Below, one piece after another: positions 25,139 through 33,165 of a DNA stretch of 64,000 nucleotides. A program made the translations under genes and the position numbers. Origin of the DNA: Nocardia vaccinii NBRC 15922 (GTDB lineage: Bacteria; Actinomycetota; Actinomycetes; Mycobacteriales; Mycobacteriaceae); assembly GCF_001613305.1 (NCBI RefSeq), contig NZ_BDCC01000020.1, positions 62,001-126,000 of the forward strand, given 5' to 3'. The first letter of the stretch is position 1. The number at the start of each line of letters is the position of its first letter. Below the pieces are notes generated by a model. That model made no database searches. It was given only the letters and a program-made list of their open reading frames with translations, and was not told where the DNA came from.

Positions 25139-26443
25139 TCAGCGGGCGAGGCGGGTCAGCAGACGGCCGAACGGGCTGCGTTTGTGGCCGGGGGCGACCC
25201 ACTCGGCGATGGCGGCCACGACCGCCGGGTCGACGTGGCGCGGTGCCTGGTAATCCGCCGGAGTCGACGGCCCGGTGCCGGGGAAGAACATATGGTCGTC
25301 CGCGTCGAGGATGCGAATGCTCGCGGCCGGATTCGCGGCCAGTCCGGCGCGCCAGGCGGGCAGGTCGTCGGCGGCGGTGACCTGGTAGTCGCGGCCGCCC
25401 TGCAGGACCAGGACCGGGCGGTGCAGGTCCGCGGCCGTCGCCACCTGGTCGTAGGCGCGCAGATCCAGCCAGTACGACGCGGGCCAGCCGAACAGCAGGT
25501 CGGCGGCGGGTGCGTCGGGTGAGAGGTCCGGGTCCTCGGTTCGGGCGACCGTGATGGCGGCGGCGTCGAGGGTTCCCGTCATGTCCGGGGCGGTGTCGAG
25601 ACCGGCCAGGTACTCGAATACGCGCAACGCGGCCCGGGGGAGCGGCACGGTGTCACCGGCCAGGATCGCCACCCCGGCGATCGAGGGATCGGCCGCGGCG
25701 GCCCGGACCGCGGCTTTGCCGCCACCACTGTGCCCCACCAGGAATATCCGGTCCGGATCCACGTGCGGATCCTGCCGCAGCACATCGACCGCCGCGCGGA
25801 TATCCGGCAGATATTCCTCGACCATGGTGAATCCGGGCTCGCTGCCGAGCTCGGGGTGTACCAGCGTGAGTTTGTCGAAGCGCACCACCGCGACTCCGCG
25901 ACTGGCCAGCCCCCAGGCGAGATCTTTGAACGGTTTGTTCGGCCCGGTGGTGACGTCCCGGTCGCTCGGGCCGGACGCGACGAGTACGACGCCGGGCCCG
26001 CCACGCAGCCCTTTCGGCAGTGTGAGTGTGCCGGGGACGGCACGCGACTCGGGCCCGGGGGTGACCGCTCGCTCGGTGAAACGGCGCGTCGAAACGTATT
26101 GCGGTGGCGTCCAATCGGATTCGGATGACGCGGCGATCCGGAAGCCGTGCAATCGACCGTTGGCGTCGACGGCGAGGCGGATGTGCAGGCTCCCGCGCTC
26201 GCAGCGCACCGGCACGATCACCAGGGTGAGTCCGCCGTCGCGTGGTCGGGTGGTCGCCGCGCCGAGTTCGTCGATCGCGCCGAGTCGGGTGACCTGTTCT
26301 GCCCAGGCCGCCCGGACGGTCTCGGCCGATACGGCGGCCGCGAGACGGGGTGCGAACAGCGCCTCGAGCTCGCCGAATCGTTCCGTGCGAAGTAATTCCA
26401 CCACCGTCGCGGCCACAGTCTCGGACATCGTGTGCGCCATCAT
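25139..26443 (-). CDS. Alpha/beta hydrolase with N-terminal DUF3887-like domain
   Basis: A 434-residue serine hydrolase. Residues about 5-105 resemble DUF3887 (a small cystatin-like domain seen before such hydrolases: VVELLRTERFGELEALFAP). The hydrolase domain has the nucleophile elbow GHSGGG in IFLVGHSGGGKAAVRAAAAD, the acid in LVLQGGRDYQVTAADD and the histidine in ILDADDHMFFPG. No signal peptide, so probably cytoplasmic; substrate unknown. ATG ATG at 26443/26440 has AAAGG 8 nt upstream. It is divergent from an HTH regulator with a shared palindrome between them, so it is the probable regulated partner. Confidence 0.82.
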   Translation of the reverse strand: MMAHTMSETVAATVVELLRTERFGELEALFAPRLAAAVSAETVRAAWAEQVTRLGAIDELGAATTRPRDGGLTLVIVPVRCERGSLHIRLAVDANGRLHGFRIAASSESDWTPPQYVSTRRFTERAVTPGPESRAVPGTLTLPKGLRGGPGVVLVASGPSDRDVTTGPNKPFKDLAWGLASRGVAVVRFDKLTLVHPELGSEPGFTMVEEYLPDIRAAVDVLRQDPHVDPDRIFLVGHSGGGKAAVRAAAADPSIAGVAILAGDTVPLPRAALRVFEYLAGLDTAPDMTGTLDAAAITVARTEDPDLSPDAPAADLLFGWPASYWLDLRAYDQVATAADLHRPVLVLQGGRDYQVTAADDLPAWRAGLAANPAASIRILDADDHMFFPGTGPSTPADYQAPRHVDPAVVAAIAEWVAPGHKRSPFGRLLTRLAR

Positions 26444-26453
26444 CGGCCAACCT

Positions 26454-26489
26454 TTCTCATAAGATGAGAATGATAGCAAGTTATGAGAA
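26454..26489. promoter_or_regulatory. Palindrome TTCTCAT-AAG-ATGAGAA plus extra half site
   Basis: A perfect 7-bp inverted repeat (26454-26470) with a further ATGAGAA half site at 26483-26489 in the 55-bp space between the divergent hydrolase and HTH genes. Probably bound by the HTH protein to control both. Confidence 0.55.
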
Positions 26490-26498
26490 TATTGGGCA

Positions 26499-27044
26499 GT
26501 GGACGGAATGGAATTGCTGGCGCACCCGGCGCGGCTGCGGATCGTGCACGCGTTGCGCGGCGAGCGCACCCTCACCACTGCCCAGCTCCGCGATCGGCTG
26601 CCCGATATCTCCAAGGCGATGGTGTACCGCCACGTCGAGGCGCTGGCCGCGGCCGGAATTCTGGCGGTGGCCGAGGAACGGCGGGTGCGCGGCGCGGTGG
26701 AACGTCACTATCGGCTGCGGCAGGACCGCGCGACGATCAGCGCCGAGGACGCGGCCGCCGCCACCGTCGAGGACCACCGGCGGGTGTTCGTCACCGCGAT
26801 GGCCGTGCTGCTCGCCGAATTCGCCGCGTACCTGGACCGGGACACCGCCGATCCGACGACCGATCTGGTCGGCTACCGCCAGCACGCGCTCTGGCTCGAT
26901 CCCGCGGAGCTCGAGCAGCTGATCCTGGATCTGCGCCGGGCCATCGCGCCGCGGCTGGACAACAAGCCCGGCCCCGGGAGGGCGCAGTACCTGCTCAGCC
27001 CGATTCTGTTCCCGCTCGAGGTGTCGTCGGACGACATCGCGTGA
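26499..27044 (+). CDS. Winged-helix transcriptional regulator (ArsR-like)
   Basis: A 181-residue regulator. Residues 3-75 form a winged helix: LLAHPARLRIVHALRGERTL, then TTAQLRDRLPDISKAMVYRHVEALAAAGIL and the wing VAEERRVRGAVERHYRL. The C-terminal half (about 85-175) is helical with Leu- and Asp-rich stretches and could bind a ligand or dimerise. It lacks the cysteine metal site of classical ArsR. GTG at 26499 was taken as start; homologues begin close to M-x-L-L-A-H-P. It faces away from the hydrolase gene across a palindrome and probably represses both. Confidence 0.78.
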   Translation: MDGMELLAHPARLRIVHALRGERTLTTAQLRDRLPDISKAMVYRHVEALAAAGILAVAEERRVRGAVERHYRLRQDRATISAEDAAAATVEDHRRVFVTAMAVLLAEFAAYLDRDTADPTTDLVGYRQHALWLDPAELEQLILDLRRAIAPRLDNKPGPGRAQYLLSPILFPLEVSSDDIA

Positions 27045-27153
27045 TTCGTTCTGCGACACGATGGTGACGGCGCCGCGGGGGCCGATGCTCGCGCGGCGGC
27101 CGAGACTCTGCTGGACGCGGCGCTCGCCGGTCCCCGAGTTCGCCGTGATTGGC

Positions 27154-27181
27154 TAACGTGATGGGCCGAGAACCGAAGGAG
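27154..27181 (+). promoter_or_regulatory. -10 box TAACGT and SD of MaoC gene
   Basis: TAACGT at 27154-27159 and GAAGGAGC at 27174-27181 precede the ATG at 27190, giving a leader of about 24 nt. Confidence 0.4.
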
Positions 27182-27189
27182 CGTTCCAT

Positions 27190-27642
27190 ATGACCGAGTT
27201 CGCGAATCTGGCAGAGTTCGCCGCCGCCGTGGGCACCGAGATCGGTGTCAGCGACTGGATGACGATCGATCAGCAGCGCGTGGACACCTTCGCCGACGCC
27301 ACCGGCGATCACCAGTGGATCCACGTCGATCCGGAGAAGGCGGCGAAGGGACCGTTCGGCGGGCCCATCGCGCACGGATTCCTGACGTTGTCGCTGTCTG
27401 TGCCGCTGGTGAATCAGGCGACCAGCGTCGGCGGGGTGCGGATGGGAATCAACTACGGGCTCAACAAGGTCCGGTTCATCACCCCGGTCCCGGTGGGCGG
27501 CCGCATCCGCGCCCGTGTCAGCCTGGCCGCGGTCCGCGAGATTCCTGGCGGCATCCAGGCCGAACGCACCGTCACCATCGAACTCGAGGGTGCGGAAAAA
27601 CCGGCCTGTATCGCCGAGAGCATCGCCCGCTACCTGTCCTGA
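27190..27642 (+). CDS. MaoC-family (R)-specific enoyl-CoA hydratase
   Basis: A single hot-dog-fold hydratase of 150 residues that hydrates trans-2-enoyl-CoA or related thioesters. The hydratase-2 signature is complete: FADATGDHQWIHVDPEKAAK at about 36-55, with the Asp/His pair (D-x4-H), followed by GPFGGPIAHGFLTLSLSVPL. Start ATG at 27190 has a strong GAAGGAG site 8 nt upstream. It resembles mycobacterial single-domain MaoC dehydratases such as Rv0130; the acyl substrate is unknown. It is convergent with the YdcF gene (9-bp gap). Confidence 0.87.
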   Translation: MTEFANLAEFAAAVGTEIGVSDWMTIDQQRVDTFADATGDHQWIHVDPEKAAKGPFGGPIAHGFLTLSLSVPLVNQATSVGGVRMGINYGLNKVRFITPVPVGGRIRARVSLAAVREIPGGIQAERTVTIELEGAEKPACIAESIARYLS

Positions 27643-27651
27643 TCCGGGCGG

Positions 27652-28305
27652 TCATCGCGGCCCGAACGGAATCACCCGCAGCGGAGCCTGATCCGGGGTG
27701 AGGGTGCCGATCACCGGGACGCCCGCGCTGACGAAATCGCCGACGGCGCGGCCGACGTGGTTCGAGGAGGTGACCACGACCGCGCGGCGCGCGCCGATGG
27801 TGTCCATCACATGATGGGAGTACTTCGCGTTCTGCACGGTCGTCTCGGCACGCGTCTCGGCGTGTATGCGGCTCCGCGGAATACCGTGTGCGATCAGCCA
27901 TCCGGCCATCGCCTGCGCCTCGGTGACGCCGTGGTGCGGATTACCGCCGGTGACGATCACCGGCGCCGCGGGTGCGAGGATCGCCTGCACGTATCCGGCC
28001 TCGAGCCGCTGGATCAGCTCGGGCCGCATCCTGCCGTCCGGCTGCAGGCCGTAACCGAGAATCACGATCGCGGTATCGGCGCCGTACCCGGCGGTCAGCG
28101 ACAGTCCGGGCAGTGGAACCGCCGTGGTGTGCAATGCCGCGAGCACATCGGCGGGGATGTTCGCGAGCGGATTCGGGGGAACGGGATCGGCGGCCGCGGG
28201 TCCGGCGGCCCCGAATATCGTCGTCGCGGCGGCGGCGAGCAGTACTCGCGTGGTCGCTACGGTGCGTCGGCGGGAATGCGGGCCAGTACGGAACCGGATG
28301 AACAT
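27652..28305 (-). CDS. Secreted YdcF-like protein (DUF218)
   Basis: A 217-residue exported protein. A signal peptide covers about residues 1-40 (basic start, hydrophobic VATTRVLLAAAATTIFGAAG, cleavage at AAA-D). The DUF218 domain follows with TAIVILGYGLQPDGRM, APVIVTGGNPHHGVTEAQAM, ETRAETTVQNAKYS and VVVTSSNHVGRA, the conserved Gly/Ser/Asn positions of the family. Family members are linked to envelope polymer handling (SanA, ElyC) but the reaction is not established. ATG at 28305 has GGGAGGT 4 nt upstream. It is alone, upstream of nothing obvious on its strand. Confidence 0.83.
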   Translation of the reverse strand: MFIRFRTGPHSRRRTVATTRVLLAAAATTIFGAAGPAAADPVPPNPLANIPADVLAALHTTAVPLPGLSLTAGYGADTAIVILGYGLQPDGRMRPELIQRLEAGYVQAILAPAAPVIVTGGNPHHGVTEAQAMAGWLIAHGIPRSRIHAETRAETTVQNAKYSHHVMDTIGARRAVVVTSSNHVGRAVGDFVSAGVPVIGTLTPDQAPLRVIPFGPR

Positions 28306-28511
28306 CGGACCTCCCGGGAGGACTGCCACTGCCAGGGTGAGCAATGCCCTTCGATGATCACCCCGAAACTCGTACCCTCACCATCGATGCCGTCAATCCG
28401 CGCCGAATTCCGAAGAACGCGAAGCAAATCTGTGCATAATCCCAGACCGGAGGGCGAATCCCCTTGTCGACAACCGTGATTCGGCCCGAGTTCGTACCCT
28501 TCGGGGACCGG

Positions 28512-29567
28512 TCAGTCGTCGCCGAGCTCGTTGCTCAGCGCCGCCCAGCGCGCCAATAGATCCGCGGCCGCACCGCTGTCCACCGCGTTCGCGACGCGAG
28601 TGAGCGACGCGGCGAGTGCATCGTGGATATCGCCGCGCGCCGATTCGGGGGTGAGCTCGTAGGACACGATCGCGGCCGCGGAGTTCAGCAGGACCGCATC
28701 GCGGACCGCACCGGGAGCGCCCGCGAACATCTCGCGGGCGATGGCGGCGTTCACTTCGGCGTTGCCGCCGCGCAGGGCCTCGGGCGGGACCCGCTCGATA
28801 CCCAGGCGCGTCGGATCGACGGTCGTCTCGGATACGCCGCCGCCGGTGACCACCCAGACATCGGTGGTATCGGCGGTGGTGATCTCGTCCAGTCCGTCGT
28901 TACCGCGCACCACCAAGGCGTTCTTGCCGCGTTCGGCGAACGCGCCGGCGATCACGCCGACCAGGTCCGCGAAGGCGCAGCCGATCAGCCCGGCCTGCGG
29001 CTGGGCCGGATTGGTGAGCGGGCCGAGCACGTTGTAGACGGTAGGGATACCGATCTCGGCGCGGGCGCGTCCGGCGAAACGCAGGCCGGAATGGAATATC
29101 GGGGCGAAACAGAATCCGATGCCGACCTCGCGCACGCACCGCGCCACCGCTTTCGGGCCCAGCGCGATCTTCACCCCGAGCGCCTCGAGTACGTCCGCGC
29201 CGCCGCTCTTCGAGGAGGCCGCCCGATTACCGTGCTTGACCACCGGAATTCCGGCCGCCGACACCACGATCGAGGACATCGTGGAAATGTTGACCGTGCC
29301 CGACCGATCGCCGCCGGTGCCGACGATATCGATCGCCGGGCCCTCGATCGGCACCCGCCGGGACAGTCCGAGCATCGCGTCGGCCAGTCCCGCCAGCTCC
29401 GCCGGAGTGGGGCCCTTCATCTTCATCGCGACGCCGAACGCGGCGATCTGCGCCTGAGTGGCGTTGTCGGAGAAGATCTCATCGATCGCCCACGCGGTCT
29501 CCTCCGTGGTCAGATCGACCCCGTCGGTCAGGGCCCCGAGAATCTGGGGCCAGCTGCGCGCGCTCAT
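28512..29567 (-). CDS. trpD: Anthranilate phosphoribosyltransferase
   Basis: Second step of tryptophan synthesis: anthranilate plus PRPP to phosphoribosyl-anthranilate. The 351-residue enzyme shows the PRPP site GTGGDRSGTVNIST at about 79-92, KHGNRAASSKSGGADVLEAL, FAPIFHSGLRFAGRAR and ARGGD at the end of the core. The ATG at 29567 was chosen for its AGGAGAGG site; nine upstream codons are open but lack a ribosome site. As in M. tuberculosis (Rv2192c) it is close to and divergent from ctaE, although a small unknown gene intervenes here. Confidence 0.93.
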   Translation of the reverse strand: MSARSWPQILGALTDGVDLTTEETAWAIDEIFSDNATQAQIAAFGVAMKMKGPTPAELAGLADAMLGLSRRVPIEGPAIDIVGTGGDRSGTVNISTMSSIVVSAAGIPVVKHGNRAASSKSGGADVLEALGVKIALGPKAVARCVREVGIGFCFAPIFHSGLRFAGRARAEIGIPTVYNVLGPLTNPAQPQAGLIGCAFADLVGVIAGAFAERGKNALVVRGNDGLDEITTADTTDVWVVTGGGVSETTVDPTRLGIERVPPEALRGGNAEVNAAIAREMFAGAPGAVRDAVLLNSAAAIVSYELTPESARGDIHDALAASLTRVANAVDSGAAADLLARWAALSNELGDD

Positions 29568-29661
29568 CAGCCTCTCCTGTCGCATGTGCCGCATCCCGGC
29601 TATCGGACAATCAGCCTAATGGGGCGGGTCGAGTTATTTCTCCGCGCGGCCACCCGGACGA

Positions 29662-30078
29662 TCAGGACCGCGGCGGCTGCAGGGCGTCCCAGCCCACGGC
29701 GGTGCCGTCGTGACGCTGCGCCAGACTCGCCATGCGTGCGCGTTCCTGCGAACAGTGCAGGGCATCGAGGATCTGCACCCGCTGCAACAGCAGATCCGCT
29801 GTCGCAGGGGCCGTCTCCCCGGGTTCGGCGGGGGAGTAGCCGTCCTGCGCGGCCAGCGCGCTCACCGCCGCCACGTGTTCGGCCGGGATCCGCAGGTGAT
29901 GCCGCAGCATCGCCGGAACCTCGGGGACCCACTGCTGCGCCGCCCGCTCCAGCGCGGCCGAACAGGATTCCGCGTCATCGAAACTCGATACGACCACGAT
30001 CAGATCCGCGCGCTCCGGATCCCACCCCGCGACCCCGCCGCGACCGGTCCAGCGCCGCCATGCCGATCGCCATCCCAT
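29662..30078 (-). CDS. Hypothetical protein between trpD and ctaE (138 aa)
   Basis: Not recognised. The 138-residue product begins MGWRSAWRRWTGRGGVAGWD, then ERADLIVVVSSFDDAESCSA, and contains PAMLRHHLRIPAEHVAAVSA and a C-terminal helical part (LLQRVQILDALHCSQERARM). No signal or membrane segment; a helical, probably soluble protein. ATG 30078 was chosen because GGAGG lies 5 nt upstream; an in-frame ATG at 30111 would add 11 residues. It sits on the same strand as trpD and could share its transcript (94-bp gap). Confidence 0.65.
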   Translation of the reverse strand: MGWRSAWRRWTGRGGVAGWDPERADLIVVVSSFDDAESCSAALERAAQQWVPEVPAMLRHHLRIPAEHVAAVSALAAQDGYSPAEPGETAPATADLLLQRVQILDALHCSQERARMASLAQRHDGTAVGWDALQPPRS

Positions 30079-30334
30079 ACCGACCTCCGTACCGCAATCG
30101 TCTCGGTTCATCGACGCTGCGCGCGTCCGGAACACCACGATAGAAATCGCGCCCGCGCGAGGCGCATCGGGCCGCCCGAGCGCATTCCAAAGCTTCGGAA
30201 ACCGCCGCGACCTGGCAAGATCGACTACCGTGCGGGACACGCCGAGACCGTGGTGAGACTCGGTCGCGCCCTGTCGATTCCGACACGGAAGAGCAAGATT
30301 CGCACCCGAATACTCCCGTCGTACTACGACGAGT

Positions 30335-30340
30335 CATACT
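30335..30340 (+). promoter_or_regulatory. -10 box CATACT, leaderless ctaE-qcrCAB operon
   Basis: CATACT ends 7 nt before the GTG at 30348; no ribosome site precedes the start. It would drive the whole ctaE-qcrC-qcrA-qcrB operon. Confidence 0.5.
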
Positions 30341-30347
30341 TACCGGC

Positions 30348-30959
30348 GTGACGACCGCAGTAGGGACACCAGGATCGGCCATAACCCAGCGTGTGCACTC
30401 GCTGAACCGGCCCAACATGGTCAGCGTCGGAACCATCATCTGGCTGTCGAGCGAGCTGATGTTCTTCGCCGGCCTCTTCGCCATGTATTTCGTCGCTCGC
30501 GCGCAGGCCCACGGCAACTGGCCGCCGGAGCCGACCGAGCTCGACATGAAGCTCGCGGTACCGGTCACGGCCGTGCTGATCGCGTCCTCGTTCACCTGCC
30601 AGATGGGGGTGTTCGCCGCGGAGAAGGGCGACGTGTTCGGCCTGCGGCGCTGGTACGTCCTGACCTTCTTCATGGGCCTGTTCTTCGTGCTCGGCCAGGG
30701 CACCGAGTACCACGGCCTCTACAGCGAGGGCACCTCGATCTCGAGCAGCGTCTACGGCTCGGTGTTCTTCATTACCACCGGCTTCCACGGTCTGCACGTC
30801 ATCGGCGGTCTCATCGCGTTCATCTTCCTGCTGATCCGCACGAAGGTCTCCAAGTTCACTCCGGCGCAGGCCACCGCGGCGATCGTCGTCTCCTACTACT
30901 GGCACTTCGTCGACATCGTCTGGATCGGGCTGTTCGCCACGATCTACTTCGTCCGCTAG
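30348..30959 (+). CDS. ctaE: Cytochrome c oxidase subunit III
   Basis: Membrane subunit III of the aa3 oxidase. The 203-residue protein has five hydrophobic helices and the family signatures [31 protein letters not shown] and [19 protein letters not shown]. In actinobacteria ctaE heads the operon encoding the cytochrome bcc complex, as here (next gene qcrC after 54 bp). The GTG start lies right behind a -10 box. Length and order match Rv2193. Confidence 0.95.
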   Translation: MTTAVGTPGSAITQRVHSLNRPNMVSVGTIIWLSSELMFFAGLFAMYFVARAQAHGNWPPEPTELDMKLAVPVTAVLIASSFTCQMGVFAAEKGDVFGLRRWYVLTFFMGLFFVLGQGTEYHGLYSEGTSISSSVYGSVFFITTGFHGLHVIGGLIAFIFLLIRTKVSKFTPAQATAAIVVSYYWHFVDIVWIGLFATIYFVR

Positions 30960-31013
30960 CCCGGCGCCCAACAAGAGCATCAGTCGGTTCCGTCTACTCC
31001 AAAAGGGACACAG

Positions 31014-31886
31014 ATGAGTTCATCTCCCCCGTCAGTGCCTGAAGAGCCCCACAGCGGGTCGGGGAATCCGCAGGCCACCAAGACCCGCAAGCAGCGCCGG
31101 ATGCGCCGGAAGCTGGCCGGCGGGCTGGTTCTTCTGATGGCTCTGGTCGGAGCCGGCTTCGCTGCCTCGGCACTGACCCCGCACGCGCAGGTCGCCACCG
31201 CGGACGAGGATCAGTCCGCCCTGATCCGTCAGGGCAAGCAGCTCTACGACACCTCCTGCATCACCTGCCACGGTGCGAATCTGCAGGGTGTGCAGGATCG
31301 CGGCCCGAGCCTGATCGGCGTCGGTTCGGCCGCGGTGTACTTCCAGGTTTCCAGCGGCCGGATGCCCGCGCCCTCGAACTCCGCGCAGATCGTGCGCAAG
31401 GAGTCGAAGTTCGACGAGGCGCAGACCGACGCGCTGATGGCCTACATCGCGTCCAACGGCGGCGGTCCGTCGGTGGTTCGCGATCCGGACGGCAAGATCG
31501 CCCAGGAGTCGCTGACCAAGGGCGCCGACCTCGGCGTCGGCGGTGAGCTGTTCCGGATGAACTGCGCGTCCTGCCACAACTTCACCGGCAAGGGCGGCGC
31601 GCTGTCCTCCGGTAAGTTCGCCCCGCCGCTGGCTCCGGCCAACGAACAGCAGATCTACACCGCGATGCTGTCGGGTCCGCAGAACATGCCGAAGTTCTCC
31701 GACCGGCAGCTGACTCCGGACGAGAAGCGCGACATCATCGCCTACATCAAGAACCGCACCAAGTCCGCGCCCGAAGGCGGCTACGGCCTCGGCGGTTTCG
31801 GTCCCGCGACCGAGGGCCTGGCCATGTGGGTCATCGGCATCGTCGGTGTGGTCGGTGCGGCGATGTGGATCGGATCCCGCTCATGA
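31014..31886 (+). CDS. qcrC: Dihaem cytochrome c subunit of the bcc complex
   Basis: Cytochrome cc subunit that carries electrons from the Rieske protein to CuA, replacing a soluble cytochrome c. The 290-residue protein has an N-terminal membrane anchor (about 37-56), two haem c sites CITCH (82-86) and CASCH (184-188), and a C-terminal membrane helix ([19 protein letters not shown]). ATG at 31014 has AAGGGAC 5 nt upstream. Its stop overlaps the qcrA ATG (ATGA). Equivalent of Rv2194. Confidence 0.95.
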   Translation: MSSSPPSVPEEPHSGSGNPQATKTRKQRRMRRKLAGGLVLLMALVGAGFAASALTPHAQVATADEDQSALIRQGKQLYDTSCITCHGANLQGVQDRGPSLIGVGSAAVYFQVSSGRMPAPSNSAQIVRKESKFDEAQTDALMAYIASNGGGPSVVRDPDGKIAQESLTKGADLGVGGELFRMNCASCHNFTGKGGALSSGKFAPPLAPANEQQIYTAMLSGPQNMPKFSDRQLTPDEKRDIIAYIKNRTKSAPEGGYGLGGFGPATEGLAMWVIGIVGVVGAAMWIGSRS

Positions 31887-33088
31887 CAGACAAGGAGAAC
31901 GACGACATGGGTCGGCCGGACGACGGCGGTGCCGTCAATTCAGGCGCCGGTGGCAGTTCCGCCAATTCCCCCGACGAGCTGAACCCGAGCGAGGAGCAGC
32001 TCGACGCGATGTCCCGCGACGAGCTGGTCGAACTCGGCACCAAGCGGGACGGCGTCGATGTCGTCTACCGCGCTCCGCGCTGGCCGGTTCCGGGCACACG
32101 CGCGGAGAAGCGGGCCGAGCGGCAGGTGGCGTTCTGGTTCGTCGTGTCGACCCTGGCCGGTCTGGCGCTGATCGGGGTCTTCCTGTTCTGGCCGTGGCAG
32201 TACAAGAGCCGCGACGAGTCCGGTGCGGGCATCTACTCGCTGACCACGCCGCTGTACGGGCTGCTGCTCGGCGTCGCGGTGCTGGCCATCGGCGTCGCCA
32301 TGGTGCTGATCCGCAAGAAGTTCATCCCGCCGGAGATCGCGATCCAGACGCGGCACGACGGCCCCTCGCCCGAGGTGGAGCGTCGCACGCTGGGCGCTCA
32401 ACTGGGCGACGCGCTGGACACCTCCACCCTGGGCCGCCGCAAGCTGATCACCCGCACCGCGGGCCTGGGCCTGGGTGTACTCGGTGTGGGCGCGTTGTTC
32501 GTCTTCGTCGGCGGTCTGATCAAGAACCCGTGGGCGCAGGGCAAGAAGTCGCCGCTGTGGGTGTCGGGCTGGACCCCGGACTACCCGGGTCAGACCGTCT
32601 ACCTGCGCAAGGACACCGGCCGCCCGGAGGACATCGTGCTGGTGCGCGCGGAGGACCTGAACGCGGGCGGCATGGAGACGGTGTTCCCCTGGAAAGAGGA
32701 GTGGCGCGGTAACGCCGAGGACACCCTCCAGTCGCTGCGCGGCGTCCGCAACGCGGTCATGCTGATCCGCTTCCGTCCCGAGGACGCGGCCAAGGCCGTC
32801 AAGCGCCGGGGCCAGGAGAGCTTCAACTTCGGCGACTACTGGGCCTACTCGAAGATCTGCACCCACCTGGGCTGCCCGACCTCGCTGTTCGAGCAGCAGG
32901 ACAGCCGCATCCTGTGCCCGTGCCACCAGTCGCAGTTCGACGCCCTGCACTGGGGTAAGCCGATCTTCGGCCCTGCCGCGCGAGCTCTGCCGCAGCTGCC
33001 GATCACCGTCAATACCGAGGGCTTCCTGGTCGCCAACGGCGATTTCATCGAGCCGCTCGGCCCGGCCTACTGGGAGCGTCGTTCATGA
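31883..33088 (+). CDS. qcrA: Rieske iron-sulfur subunit of the bcc complex
   Basis: Rieske protein of the bcc complex. The 401-residue protein has an acidic N-terminal tail, three membrane helices (about 83-103, 120-142, 198-217, the actinobacterial arrangement) and a C-terminal Rieske domain with CTHLGCP and CPCHQSQFD at about 326-352, giving the two Cys and two His ligands of the 2Fe-2S cluster. The ATG at 31883 overlaps the qcrC stop; an ATG at 31907 with AAGGAG 9 nt upstream is a good alternative. Its TGA overlaps a 26-codon mini-ORF that leads into qcrB. Confidence 0.95.
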   Translation: MTDKENDDMGRPDDGGAVNSGAGGSSANSPDELNPSEEQLDAMSRDELVELGTKRDGVDVVYRAPRWPVPGTRAEKRAERQVAFWFVVSTLAGLALIGVFLFWPWQYKSRDESGAGIYSLTTPLYGLLLGVAVLAIGVAMVLIRKKFIPPEIAIQTRHDGPSPEVERRTLGAQLGDALDTSTLGRRKLITRTAGLGLGVLGVGALFVFVGGLIKNPWAQGKKSPLWVSGWTPDYPGQTVYLRKDTGRPEDIVLVRAEDLNAGGMETVFPWKEEWRGNAEDTLQSLRGVRNAVMLIRFRPEDAAKAVKRRGQESFNFGDYWAYSKICTHLGCPTSLFEQQDSRILCPCHQSQFDALHWGKPIFGPAARALPQLPITVNTEGFLVANGDFIEPLGPAYWERRS

Positions 33089-33165
33089 GGGAGCTTGCGA
33101 CCGAATCATCAACACAGCGCGCTGGGCGCATTTCTGTGCCGAGCGCTAGCGAGGTGCAGGAATGA
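33085..33165 (+). CDS. 26-codon coupling mini-ORF between qcrA and qcrB (77-bp insert)
   Basis: ATG 33085 overlaps the qcrA stop (ATGA) and its TGA 33163-33165 overlaps the qcrB ATG (ATGA again). The insert between the two ATGA junctions is exactly 77 bp. It would encode [20 protein letters not shown] and six more residues, with no known motif. The design, with stop/start overlaps at both ends, matches MIRU-type interspersed elements of M. tuberculosis, although the sequence differs. It probably keeps qcrA and qcrB translation coupled rather than making a useful peptide. Confidence 0.6.
   Translation: MRELATESSTQRAGRISVPSASEVQE

Noticed and set aside
14269-28511. Prophage or transposon
   Set aside because: No integrase, transposase, terminal repeats or tRNA attachment site was found; the region reads as ordinary metabolic genes with one pseudogene scar.
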